Of a stretch of 64,000 nt of DNA, positions 54,875 through 64,000 are shown piece after piece; positions within the stretch are counted from its first letter, which is position 1, and every line of letters begins with the position of its first letter. Origin of the DNA: Owenia fusiformis (Eukaryota; Annelida; Polychaeta; Sabellida; Oweniidae); contig CAIIXF020000502.1 in NCBI GenBank assembly GCA_903813345.2, positions 1 to 64,000 of the forward strand, written 5' to 3'. The notes under the pieces are model-generated. The model saw nothing but the letters and a program-made list of their open reading frames with translations, was not told where the DNA came from and made no database searches. The translations under genes were made by a program, and so were the position numbers.

Positions 54875-56205
54875 TCACATGTGAAAGTGACCAAAATTTT
54901 TTAAAACTACTCAGAATCGCCCAGAATTGAAGTTTATTAGTGTGAAACATATTTTAGACGGAGGCAAAAAGGGGAATTTTCATGAACAAATTTAATATTT
55001 TTGCTGAATCAGCAGTTTTCGCTTTTTACCCCCAAAACCACTGATTTTGACGATATTTGGCTACAATTTTGTCCTCAGTGACCCCTAAATGTCATTTGTT
55101 GTCGTAAATGGGTAAGCCAACGAGTTGCTATTCATCATAAAGATTGAATTTTGCATCTTATGGTTTCCAGTATAGAAAGAAGGTACATATCGGGGGTGCA
55201 GTCAGAAATTGGTGAGTTAAGTGTCAGTTTTTGATGTATTTGTTCACTCTGAATGACTACATTCGAGCTAAAAAATATCTCAAAAGTCCCAATTCTCTAG
55301 GCCAGAGTCAAAACTGATCAAATTTGTCATCATTTTTCAAATCAGGAGGTTGTTGAATGGAATAAAGTATGAAAAAGTGATGATTTTTGTAAGATTTTGC
55401 CAAAAAGTGGGCCAAATTTGTCCAATTTTCTGGTTCACGGTTCAGTGATTTTGGCTAAAAATCGCAATATGCAATAAAATACTCAATTTCTTGACACGAT
55501 ACTGAAAAATGTCACCATCAGGCAGTGGATTTCATGATGTAAATGAAAAACTAGTCAAATTTAAAGGAAAACCATTGGGTTCTTTGAAAAATGACCCCAG
55601 GGGTAATGAAGTAGCCATATTTTTCATAATTGCTGTCAGAATATTCTTAAACTGCACAAAACTACTTGAAAAACTCTAGTAAATTGGAAAAAACGCAATT
55701 TAAAGCCAGAAATCATCCAACCATGTGGCTATTAGGCCAAAATGCCCTAATACGTCACTTCCGCTGAATAGAAAAAAGTAGTATTCAAAAATAAATGTAG
55801 TCCCAACACAATTGTGATCATGACGAGTCAGTAAGCTAGTATGTAGGCACAGTTGTAATCTTTTTGCAATGGCAACATGCCATTTCTTCTGAAAATGCGT
55901 TTATTTGGGTTATCTGAAGGAAAATTTCGAGTCAAGTGGCGTATTAATTTTGCCTTCATTTTTGTGAATTTCAATTTGTGTCTGCAGAGAGAGGGGGTAG
56001 TGTCACAATTGACCAATTATTTCAAAAAGTAGATGATTGGCCCCTATTGAGTTTAGTGTCAAGATGTAGCTTAGACATAGCTTTAGAACCTCAGATAGGC
56101 CAGTGAGGCCACATAAATCCATAACTCGAGATAAAAAGTCAGGCGTTTGCCCTTTTGCCCATTGACTAGTATGGTGACGTGAATTAGGGCAGTTTTGCCT
56201 ATTAG
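54875..56205 (+). repeat. Unit 45, long, 1,331 bp
   Basis: Element at 55736-56198. Carries the same extra A (near 55690) as unit 42. Confidence 0.97.
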
Positions 56206-57534
56206 TCACATGTGAAAGTGACCAAAATTTTTTAAAACTACTCAGAATCGCCCAGAATTGAAGTTTATTAGTGTGAAACATATTTTAGACGGAGGCAAAA
56301 AGGGGAATTTTCATGAACAAATTTAATATTTTTGCTGAATCAGCAGTTTTCGCTTTTTACCCCCAAAACCACTGATTTTGACGATATTTGGCTACAATTT
56401 TGTCCTCAGTGACCCCTAAATGTCATTTGTTGTCGTAAATGGGTAAGCCAACGAGTTGCTATTCATCATAAAGATTGAATTTTGCATCTTATGGTTTCCA
56501 GTATAGAAAGAAGGTACATATCGGGGGTGCAGTCAGAAATTGGTGAGTTAAGTGTCAGTTTTTGATGTATTTGTTCACTCTGAATGACTACATTCGAGCT
56601 AAAAAATATCTCAAAAGTCCCAATTCTCTAGGCCAGAGTCAAAACTGATCAAATTTGTCATCATTTTTCAAATCAGGAGGTTGTTGAATGGAATAAAGTA
56701 TGAAAAAGTGATGATTTTTGTAAGATTTTGCCAAAAAGTGGGCCAAATTTGTCCAATTTTCTGGTTCACGGTTCAGTGATTTTGGCTAAAAATCGCAATA
56801 TGCAATAAAATACTCAATTTCTTGACACGATACTGAAAAATGTCACCATCAGGCAGTGGATTTCATGATGTAAATGAAAACTAGTCAAATTTAAAGGAAA
56901 ACCATTGGGTTCTTTGAAAAATGACCCCAGGGGTAATGAAGTAGCCATATTTTTCATAATTGCTGTCAGAATATTCTTAAACTGCACAAAACTACTTGAA
57001 AAACTCTAGTAAATTGGAAAAACGCAATTTAAAGCCAGAAATCATCCAACCATGTGGCTATTAGGCCAAAATGCCCTAATACGTCACTTCCGCTGAATAG
57101 AAAAAAGTAGTATTCAAAAATAAATGTAGTCCCAACACAATTGTGATCATGACGAGTCAGTAAGCTAGTATGTAGGCACAGTTGTAATCTTTTTGCAATG
57201 GCAACATGCCATTTCTTCTGAAAATGCGTTTATTTGGGTTATCTGAAGGAAAATTTCGAGTCAAGTGGCGTATTAATTTTGCCTTCATTTTTGTGAATTT
57301 CAATTTGTGTCTGCAGAGAGAGGGGGTAGTGTCACAATTGACCAATTATTTCAAAAAGTAGATGATTGGCCCCTATTGAGTTTAGTGTCAAGATGTAGCT
57401 TAGACATAGCTTTAGAACCTCAGATAGGCCAGTGAGGCCACATAAATCCATAACTCGAGATAAAAAGTCAGGCGTTTGCCCTTTTGCCCATTGACTAGTA
57501 TGGTGACGTGAATTAGGGCAGTTTTGCCTATTAG
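56206..57534 (+). repeat. Unit 46, long, 1,329 bp
   Basis: Element at 57065-57527. One A lost in TGAAAACTAG near 56877, the same change as in unit 41. Confidence 0.97.
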
Positions 57535-58394
57535 TCACATGTGAAAGTGACCAAAATTTTTTAAAACTACTCAGAATCGCCCAGAATTGAAGTTTATTAG
57601 TGTGAAACATATTTTAGACGGAGGCAAAAAGGGGAATTTTCATGAACAAATTTAATATTTTTGCTGAATCAGCAGTTTTCGCTTTTTACCCCCAAAACCA
57701 CTGATTTTGACGATATTTGGCTACAATTTTGTCCTCAGTGACCCCTAAATGTCATTTGTTGTCGTAAATGGGTAAGCCAACGAGTTGCTATTCATCATAA
57801 AGATTGAATTTTGCATCTTATGGTTTCCAGTATAGAAAGAAGGTACATATCGGGGGTGCAGTCAGAAATTGGTGAGTTAAGTGTCAGTTTTTGATGTATT
57901 TGTTCACTCTGAATGACTACATTCGAGCTAAAAAATATCTCAAAAGTCCCAATTCTCTAGGCCAGAGTCAAAACTGATCAAATTTGTCATCATTTTTCAA
58001 ATCAGGAGGTTGTTGAATGGAATAAAGTATGAAAAAGTGATGATTTTTGTAAGATTTTGCCAAAAAGTGGGCCAAATTTGTCCAATTTTCTGGTTCACGG
58101 TTCAGTGATTTTGGCTAAAAATCGCAATATGCAATAAAATACTCAATTTCTTGACACGATACTGAAAAATGTCACCATCAGGCAGTGGATTTCATGATGT
58201 AAATGAAAAACTAGTCAAATTTAAAGGAAAACCATTGGGTTCTTTGAAAAATGACCCCAGGGGTAATGAAGTAGCCATATTTTTCATAATTGCTGTCAGA
58301 ATATTCTTAAACTGCACAAAACTACTTGAAAAACTCTAGTAAATTGGAAAAACGCAATTTAAAGCCAGAAATCATCCAACCATGTGGCTATTAG
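57535..58394 (+). repeat. Unit 47, short (empty site), exactly 860 bp
   Basis: Identical in wording to the core of its long neighbours, with the full block C allele set, but GTGGCTATTAG (ending 58394) joins TCACATGTGA directly. The difference from a long unit is exactly 470 bp: the 463-bp element plus one CTATTAG. Confidence 0.97.
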
Positions 58395-59724
58395 TCACAT
58401 GTGAAAGTGACCAAAATTTTTTAAAACTACTCAGAATCGCCCAGAATTGAAGTTTATTAGTGTGAAACATATTTTAGACGGAGGCAAAAAGGGGAATTTT
58501 CATGAACAAATTTAATATTTTTGCTGAATCAGCAGTTTTCGCTTTTTACCCCCAAAACCACTGATTTTGACGATATTTGGCTACAATTTTGTCCTCAGTG
58601 ACCCCTAAATGTCATTTGTTGTCGTAAATGGGTAAGCCAACGAGTTGCTATTCATCATAAAGATTGAATTTTGCATCTTATGGTTTCCAGTATAGAAAGA
58701 AGGTACATATCGGGGGTGCAGTCAGAAATTGGTGAGTTAAGTGTCAGTTTTTGATGTATTTGTTCACTCTGAATGACTACATTCGAGCTAAAAAATATCT
58801 CAAAAGTCCCAATTCTCTAGGCCAGAGTCAAAACTGATCAAATTTGTCATCATTTTTCAAATCAGGAGGTTGTTGAATGGAATAAAGTATGAAAAAGTGA
58901 TGATTTTTGTAAGATTTTGCCAAAAAGTGGGCCAAATTTGTCCAATTTTCTGGTTCACGGTTCAGTGATTTTGGCTAAAAATCGCAATATGCAATAAAAT
59001 ACTCAATTTCTTGACACGATACTGAAAAATGTCACCATCAGGCAGTGGATTTCATGATGTAAATGAAAAACTAGTCAAATTTAAAGGAAAACCATTGGGT
59101 TCTTTGAAAAATGACCCCAGGGGTAATGAAGTAGCCATATTTTTCATAATTGCTGTCAGAATATTCTTAAACTGCACAAAACTACTTGAAAAACTCTAGT
59201 AAATTGGAAAAACGCAATTTAAAGCCAGAAATCATCCAACCATGTGGCTATTAGGCCAAAATGCCCTAATACGTCACTTCCGCTGAATAGAAAAAAGTAG
59301 TATTCAAAAATAAATGTAGTCCCAACACAATTGTGATCATGACGAGTCAGTAAGCTAGTATGTAGGCACAGTTGTAATCTTTTTGCAATGGCAACATGCC
59401 ATTTCTTCTGAAAATGCGTTTATTTGGGTTATCTGAAGGAAAATTTCGAGTCAAGTGGCGTATTAATTTTGCCTTCATTTTTGTGAATTTCAATTTGTGT
59501 CTGCAGAGAGAGGGGGTAGTGTCACAATTGACCAATTATTTCAAAAAGTAGATGATTGGCCCCTATTGAGTTTAGTGTCAAGATGTAGCTTAGACATAGC
59601 TTTAGAACCTCAGATAGGCCAGTGAGGCCACATAAATCCATAACTCGAGATAAAAAGTCAGGCGTTTGCCCTTTTGCCCATTGACTAGTATGGTGACGTG
59701 AATTAGGGCAGTTTTGCCTATTAG
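58395..59724 (+). repeat. Unit 48, long, 1,330 bp
   Basis: Element at 59255-59717. Block C consensus. Confidence 0.97.
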
Positions 59725-61054
59725 TCACATGTGAAAGTGACCAAAATTTTTTAAAACTACTCAGAATCGCCCAGAATTGAAGTTTATTAGTGTGAAACAT
59801 ATTTTAGACGGAGGCAAAAAGGGGAATTTTCATGAACAAATTTAATATTTTTGCTGAATCAGCAGTTTTCGCTTTTTACCCCCAAAACCACTGATTTTGA
59901 CGATATTTGGCTACAATTTTGTCCTCAGTGACCCCTAAATGTCATTTGTTGTCGTAAATGGGTAAGCCAACGAGTTGCTATTCATCATAAAGATTGAATT
60001 TTGCATCTTATGGTTTCCAGTATAGAAAGAAGGTACATATCGGGGGTGCAGTCAGAAATTGGTGAGTTAAGTGTCAGTTTTTGATGTATTTGTTCACTCT
60101 GAATGACTACATTCGAGCTAAAAAATATCTCAAAAGTCCCAATTCTCTAGGCCAGAGTCAAAACTGATCAAATTTGTCATCATTTTTCAAATCAGGAGGT
60201 TGTTGAATGGAATAAAGTATGAAAAAGTGATGATTTTTGTAAGATTTTGCCAAAAAGTGGGCCAAATTTGTCCAATTTTCTGGTTCACGGTTCAGTGATT
60301 TTGGCTAAAAATCGCAATATGCAATAAAATACTCAATTTCTTGACACGATACTGAAAAATGTCACCATCAGGCAGTGGATTTCATGATGTAAATGAAAAA
60401 CTAGTCAAATTTAAAGGAAAACCATTGGGTTCTTTGAAAAATGACCCCAGGGGTAATGAAGTAGCCATATTTTTCATAATTGCTGTCAGAATATTCTTAA
60501 ACTGCACAAAACTACTTGAAAAACTCTAGTAAATTGGAAAAACGCAATTTAAAGCCAGAAATCATCCAACCATGTGGCTATTAGGCCAAAATGCCCTAAT
60601 ACGTCACTTCCGCTGAATAGAAAAAAGTAGTATTCAAAAATAAATGTAGTCCCAACACAATTGTGATCATGACGAGTCAGTAAGCTAGTATGTAGGCACA
60701 GTTGTAATCTTTTTGCAATGGCAACATGCCATTTCTTCTGAAAATGCGTTTATTTGGGTTATCTGAAGGAAAATTTCGAGTCAAGTGGCGTATTAATTTT
60801 GCCTTCATTTTTGTGAATTTCAATTTGTGTCTGCAGAGAGAGGGGGTAGTGTCACAATTGACCAATTATTTCAAAAAGTAGATGATTGGCCCCTATTGAG
60901 TTTAGTGTCAAGATGTAGCTTAGACATAGCTTTAGAACCTCAGATAGGCCAGTGAGGCCACATAAATCCATAACTCGAGATAAAAAGTCAGGCGTTTGCC
61001 CTTTTGCCCATTGACTAGTATGGTGACGTGAATTAGGGCAGTTTTGCCTATTAG
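59725..61054 (+). repeat. Unit 49, long, 1,330 bp
   Basis: Element at 60585-61047. Block C consensus; no difference from unit 48 noticed. Confidence 0.97.
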
Positions 61055-62384
61055 TCACATGTGAAAGTGACCAAAATTTTTTAAAACTACTCAGAATCGC
61101 CCAGAATTGAAGTTTATTAGTGTGAAACATATTTTAGACGGAGGCAAAAAGGGGAATTTTCATGAACAAATTTAATATTTTTGCTGAATCAGCAGTTTTC
61201 GCTTTTTACCCCCAAAACCACTGATTTTGACGATATTTGGCTACAATTTTGTCCTCAGTGACCCCTAAATGTCATTTGTTGTCGTAAATGGGTAAGCCAA
61301 CGAGTTGCTATTCATCATAAAGATTGAATTTTGCATCTTATGGTTTCCAGTATAGAAAGAAGGTACATATCGGGGGTGCAGTCAGAAATTGGTGAGTTAA
61401 GTGTCAGTTTTTGATGTATTTGTTCACTCTGAATGACTACATTCGAGCTAAAAAATATCTCAAAAGTCCCAATTCTCTAGGCCAGAGTCAAAACTGATCA
61501 AATTTGTCATCATTTTTCAAATCAGGAGGTTGTTGAATGGAATAAAGTATGAAAAAGTGATGATTTTTGTAAGATTTTGCCAAAAAGTGGGCCAAATTTG
61601 TCCAATTTTCTGGTTCACGGTTCAGTGATTTTGGCTAAAAATCGCAATATGCAATAAAATACTCAATTTCTTGACACGATACTGAAAAATGTCACCATCA
61701 GGCAGTGGATTTCATGATGTAAATGAAAAACTAGTCAAATTTAAAGGAAAACCATTGGGTTCTTTGAAAAATGACCCCAGGGGTAATGAAGTAGCCATAT
61801 TTTTCATAATTGCTGTCAGAATATTCTTAAACTGCACAAAACTACTTGAAAAACTCTAGTAAATTGGAAAAACGCAATTTAAAGCCAGAAATCATCCAAC
61901 CATGTGGCTATTAGGCCAAAATGCCCTAATACGTCACTTCCGCTGAATAGAAAAAAGTAGTATTCAAAAATAAATGTAGTCCCAACACAATTGTGATCAT
62001 GACGAGTCAGTAAGCTAGTATGTAGGCACAGTTGTAATCTTTTTGCAATGGCAACATGCCATTTCTTCTGAAAATGCGTTTATTTGGGTTATCTGAAGGA
62101 AAATTTCGAGTCAAGTGGCGTATTAATTTTGCCTTCATTTTTGTGAATTTCAATTTGTGTCTGCAGAGAGAGGGGGTAGTGTCACAATTGACCAATTATT
62201 TCAAAAAGTAGATGATTGGCCCCTATTGAGTTTAGTGTCAAGATGTAGCTTAGACATAGCTTTAGAACCTCAGATAGGCCAGTGAGGCCACATAAATCCA
62301 TAACTCGAGATAAAAAGTCAGGCGTTTGCCCTTTTGCCCATTGACTAGTATGGTGACGTGAATTAGGGCAGTTTTGCCTATTAG
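61055..62384 (+). repeat. Unit 50, long, 1,330 bp
   Basis: Element at 61915-62377. Block C consensus. Confidence 0.97.
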
Positions 62385-62394
62385 TCACATGTGA
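62385..62394. other. Perfect 10-bp palindrome at the start of each core
   Basis: TCACATGTGA is its own reverse complement and directly follows CTATTAG. It is kept in most units and altered in units 12 and 27 (TCCATGTGA) and 29 (TCCACATGTA). It contains CACATGTG, which fits the general CANNTG pattern, but nothing else supports a binding-site role. Confidence 0.6.
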
Positions 62395-62452
62395 AAGTGA
62401 CCAAAATTTTTTAAAACTACTCAGAATCGCCCAGAATTGAAGTTTATTAGTG

Positions 62453-63146
62453 TGAAACATATTTTAGACGGAGGCAAAAAGGGGAATTTTCATGAACAAA
62501 TTTAATATTTTTGCTGAATCAGCAGTTTTCGCTTTTTACCCCCAAAACCACTGATTTTGACGATATTTGGCTACAATTTTGTCCTCAGTGACCCCTAAAT
62601 GTCATTTGTTGTCGTAAATGGGTAAGCCAACGAGTTGCTATTCATCATAAAGATTGAATTTTGCATCTTATGGTTTCCAGTATAGAAAGAAGGTACATAT
62701 CGGGGGTGCAGTCAGAAATTGGTGAGTTAAGTGTCAGTTTTTGATGTATTTGTTCACTCTGAATGACTACATTCGAGCTAAAAAATATCTCAAAAGTCCC
62801 AATTCTCTAGGCCAGAGTCAAAACTGATCAAATTTGTCATCATTTTTCAAATCAGGAGGTTGTTGAATGGAATAAAGTATGAAAAAGTGATGATTTTTGT
62901 AAGATTTTGCCAAAAAGTGGGCCAAATTTGTCCAATTTTCTGGTTCACGGTTCAGTGATTTTGGCTAAAAATCGCAATATGCAATAAAATACTCAATTTC
63001 TTGACACGATACTGAAAAATGTCACCATCAGGCAGTGGATTTCATGATGTAAATGAAAAACTAGTCAAATTTAAAGGAAAACCATTGGGTTCTTTGAAAA
63101 ATGACCCCAGGGGTAATGAAGTAGCCATATTTTTCATAATTGCTGT
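62453..63146 (+). repeat. Possible degenerate internal duplication within the core
   Basis: Two parts of the core share an ordered set of short motifs. At 62453-62656: TGAAACAT, GGAGGC, TTTCATGA, TGACCCC, AAGCCA, TTCATCATAA. At 63013-63146: TGAAAAAT, TCAGGC, TTTCATGA, TGACCCC, TAGCCA, TTCATAA. Spacing differs by tens of bases, so any duplication is old. Chance similarity in AT-rich DNA is a real alternative. Confidence 0.3.
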
Positions 63147-63237
63147 CAGAATATTCTTAAACTGCACAAAACTACTTGAAAAACTCTAGTAAATTGGAAA
63201 AACGCAATTTAAAGCCAGAAATCATCCAACCATGTGG

Positions 63238-63244
63238 CTATTAG
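63238..63244 (+). repeat. Left CTATTAG, putative target-site duplication
   Basis: A seven-base direct repeat that abuts the left terminus. Its partner abuts the right terminus, and short units retain a single copy. One base further out the flanks differ (G versus C), so the duplication is 7 bp, or 8 bp with one later change. Confidence 0.7.
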
Positions 63245-63267
63245 GCCAAAATGCCCTAATACGTCAC
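63245..63267 (+). repeat. Left terminal inverted repeat of the inserted element
   Basis: 23 bp starting GCCAAAATGCCCTAAT and ending CGTCAC. It pairs with 63683-63707 on the opposite strand, with mismatches at its 3rd and 7th bases and a 2-base gap after CTAAT. Confidence 0.78.
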
Positions 63268-63682
63268 TTCCGCTGAATAGAAAAAAGTAGTATTCAAAAA
63301 TAAATGTAGTCCCAACACAATTGTGATCATGACGAGTCAGTAAGCTAGTATGTAGGCACAGTTGTAATCTTTTTGCAATGGCAACATGCCATTTCTTCTG
63401 AAAATGCGTTTATTTGGGTTATCTGAAGGAAAATTTCGAGTCAAGTGGCGTATTAATTTTGCCTTCATTTTTGTGAATTTCAATTTGTGTCTGCAGAGAG
63501 AGGGGGTAGTGTCACAATTGACCAATTATTTCAAAAAGTAGATGATTGGCCCCTATTGAGTTTAGTGTCAAGATGTAGCTTAGACATAGCTTTAGAACCT
63601 CAGATAGGCCAGTGAGGCCACATAAATCCATAACTCGAGATAAAAAGTCAGGCGTTTGCCCTTTTGCCCATTGACTAGTATG

Positions 63683-63707
63683 GTGACGTGAATTAGGGCA
63701 GTTTTGC
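63683..63707 (-). repeat. Right terminal inverted repeat of the inserted element
   Basis: 25 bp, GTGACGTG at the inner side and GGGCAGTTTTGC at the outer end; reverse complement of the left terminus apart from two mismatches and two extra bases. Confidence 0.78.
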
Positions 63708-63714
63708 CTATTAG
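63708..63714 (+). repeat. Right CTATTAG, putative target-site duplication
   Basis: The second copy of the seven-base repeat, immediately before the TCACATGTGA palindrome that begins the next unit. Confidence 0.7.
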
Positions 63715-64000
63715 TCACATGTGAAAGTGACCAAAATTTTTTAAAACTACTCAGAATCGCCCAGAATTGAAGTTTATTAGTGTGAAACATATTTTAGACG
63801 GAGGCAAAAAGGGGAATTTTCATGAACAAATTTAATATTTTTGCTGAATCAGCAGTTTTCGCTTTTTACCCCCAAAACCACTGATTTTGACGATATTTGG
63901 CTACAATTTTGTCCTCAGTGACCCCTAAATGTCATTTGTTGTCGTAAATGGGTAAGCCAACGAGTTGCTATTCATCATAAAGATTGAATTTTGCATCTTA
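63715..64000 (+). repeat. Partial unit 52
   Basis: The first 286 bases of another block C core, with AATATT, CCTCAG, GGTAAGCC and TTTGCATC alleles. The array continues past the right edge. Confidence 0.97.

Larger units (their letters stand above)
63245..63707. mobile_element. MITE-like inserted element, 463 bp (reference copy in unit 51)
   Basis: A 463-bp segment between two identical CTATTAG copies. Its ends are inverted repeats: the left starts GCCAAAATGCCCTAAT..CGTCAC and the right end, read on the other strand, starts GCAAAACTGCCCTAAT..CGTCAC. About 21 of 23 bases match, with two mismatches and a 2-base gap. It has no transposase: the longest frame fully inside is 62 codons without a recognisable domain. 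Size, inverted ends, a direct flanking repeat and the existence of units lacking exactly this segment fit a non-autonomous DNA transposon. A 7-bp duplication with these ends does not let me assign a superfamily. Copies occur in all 43 long units (coordinates in each unit entry), 457-464 bp in most and somewhat shorter in unit 1. Alternative: an original part of the repeat that is lost by recombination between CTATTAG copies. Confidence 0.72.
62385..63714 (+). repeat. Unit 51, long, 1,330 bp (reference unit)
   Basis: Used here as the reference copy. The core runs from the palindrome at 62385-62394 to the first CTATTAG at 63238-63244. The inserted segment is 63245-63707 and the second CTATTAG is 63708-63714. 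Sites that separate block C from block B are 62466 (A/G), 62507 (A/G), 62586 (C/T), 62623 (T/G), 62663 (G/C), 62737 (G/A), 62898 (T/A) and 63095 (T/G). Confidence 0.97.
63337..63790 (-). other. Recurrent open frames on the minus strand, probably non-coding
   Basis: In most block B and C units the minus strand holds two overlapping open frames: 92 codons (63512-63790), starting in the core and running across CTATTAG into the element, and 62 codons (63337-63525) inside the element. In block B the first is often 105 codons; the G to A change equivalent to 62466 puts a stop in that extension. Neither shows a domain, signal peptide, ribosome-binding context or codon-level conservation. Both are broken by one-base indels in many units. 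I read them as by-products of the repeat. Confidence 0.6.
1..64000 (+). repeat. Tandem satellite array, 1,330-bp long unit with about 860-bp short variants
   Basis: The same sequence recurs head to tail across the whole window with no unique DNA. I phase units to begin at the palindrome TCACATGTGA. In this phase there are a partial unit (1-179), 51 complete units and a final partial unit (63715-64000). Long units converge on 1,330 bp and contain a core of about 860 bp followed by a 463-bp inserted segment; eight units are short. All units share one orientation. There is one CTGCAG and one CTCGAG per long unit, both inside the inserted segment and absent from short units, so spacing between CTGCAG sites is about 1,330 bp, or about 2,190 bp where a short unit intervenes. 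I do not recognise the satellite family. Seen directly: periodicity, unit sizes and junctions. Inferred: eukaryotic heterochromatin. Confidence 0.98.
45578..64000 (+). repeat. Block C: highly homogenised units
   Basis: From 46904 on, all units carry the block C alleles A, A, C, T, G, G, T, T at the sites equivalent to 62466, 62507, 62586, 62623, 62663, 62737, 62898 and 63095. From about 53545 to the end, units differ by at most a homopolymer base, and lengths settle at 1,330 bp. One short unit (57535-58394, exactly 860 bp) lies among them with the same alleles. The pattern fits very recent amplification or strong conversion; better assembly polishing could add to the contrast with the left side. 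Confidence 0.9.

Noticed and set aside
63004-63030. TTGACA-like promoter motif in the core
   Set aside because: A chance hexamer in AT-rich DNA with no gene downstream; the array does not look bacterial.
63438-63453. CENP-B box-like motif (TTCGAGTCAAGTGGCG)
   Set aside because: It matches the TTCG and A positions but has TGGC where CGGG is expected; a partial match of this size is likely by chance.
63337-63525. 62-codon minus-strand frame inside the element as a transposase fragment
   Set aside because: No catalytic motif or similarity that I can recognise; too short, and altered freely by small indels in other units.
63245-63707. Assignment of the element to hAT, P or PIF/Harbinger
   Set aside because: A 7-bp duplication (8 with a mismatch) and the terminal bases do not match one superfamily well enough. 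A 3-bp TTA reading makes the two ends unequal by two bases.
63512-63790. Recurrent 92- to 105-codon minus-strand frame as a gene family
   Set aside because: It repeats only because the DNA repeats, crosses the element boundary, has no recognisable domain, and is broken by one-base indels in many units without any sign of frame conservation.
1-64000. CRISPR array
   Set aside because: Units of 860-1,330 bp with no short repeat and unique spacer alternation.
1-64000. rDNA, histone or tRNA cluster as the tandem unit
   Set aside because: No conserved rRNA, tRNA or histone coding sequence is visible on either strand of the unit.

Overview
The window is one uninterrupted head-to-tail satellite array. 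I see no protein-coding gene, rRNA, tRNA, CRISPR array or unique flanking sequence. About 51 complete units plus a partial unit at each edge fill all 64,000 bases, all in the same orientation. The canonical long unit is 1,330 bp (43 copies). Six cleanly short units (about 850-860 bp, plus one diverged copy of 924 bp) and two rearranged short units are interspersed. The sequence is AT-rich by eye. A gene-free array of this size and unit length points to a eukaryotic nuclear genome, probably heterochromatin. I do not recognise the family and cannot name the organism.

The long unit has two parts: an approximately 860-bp core and a 463-bp segment. The segment lies between two copies of CTATTAG and carries imperfect terminal inverted repeats of 23 and 25 bp, which is the layout of a non-autonomous DNA transposon (MITE-like) with a 7-bp target-site duplication. 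The clean short units lack exactly that segment and one CTATTAG, so they look like empty sites. Precise loss by recombination between the two CTATTAG copies would give the same product.

Three blocks can be told apart by eight single-base differences, all in the core. Block A (about 180-6719) is heterogeneous and rich in small indels. Block B (about 6720-45577) has long units with one allele pair at the two distal sites, interrupted by short units that always carry the other pair. Block C (about 45578-64000) becomes almost perfectly homogeneous, its last units being 1,330 bp with essentially no differences. The first complete unit (180-1478) carries block C alleles although it is at the far end. 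Crossover or conversion points can be seen inside units at about 16056-16252, 21026-21063 and 45855-45926.

Two places are structurally odd. One short unit (13310-14233) has a strongly diverged, partly reordered interior. A pair of rearranged units at 42725-44255 has non-standard junctions that keep small remnants of the inserted element. Small net deletions per unit fall steadily from left to right (31 bp missing in the first unit, none at the end), which may be residual long-read assembly error rather than biology.

Open reading frames recur in every unit (up to 105 codons) only because the DNA recurs. They have no recognisable domain, change length with homopolymer indels, and are not annotated as genes.
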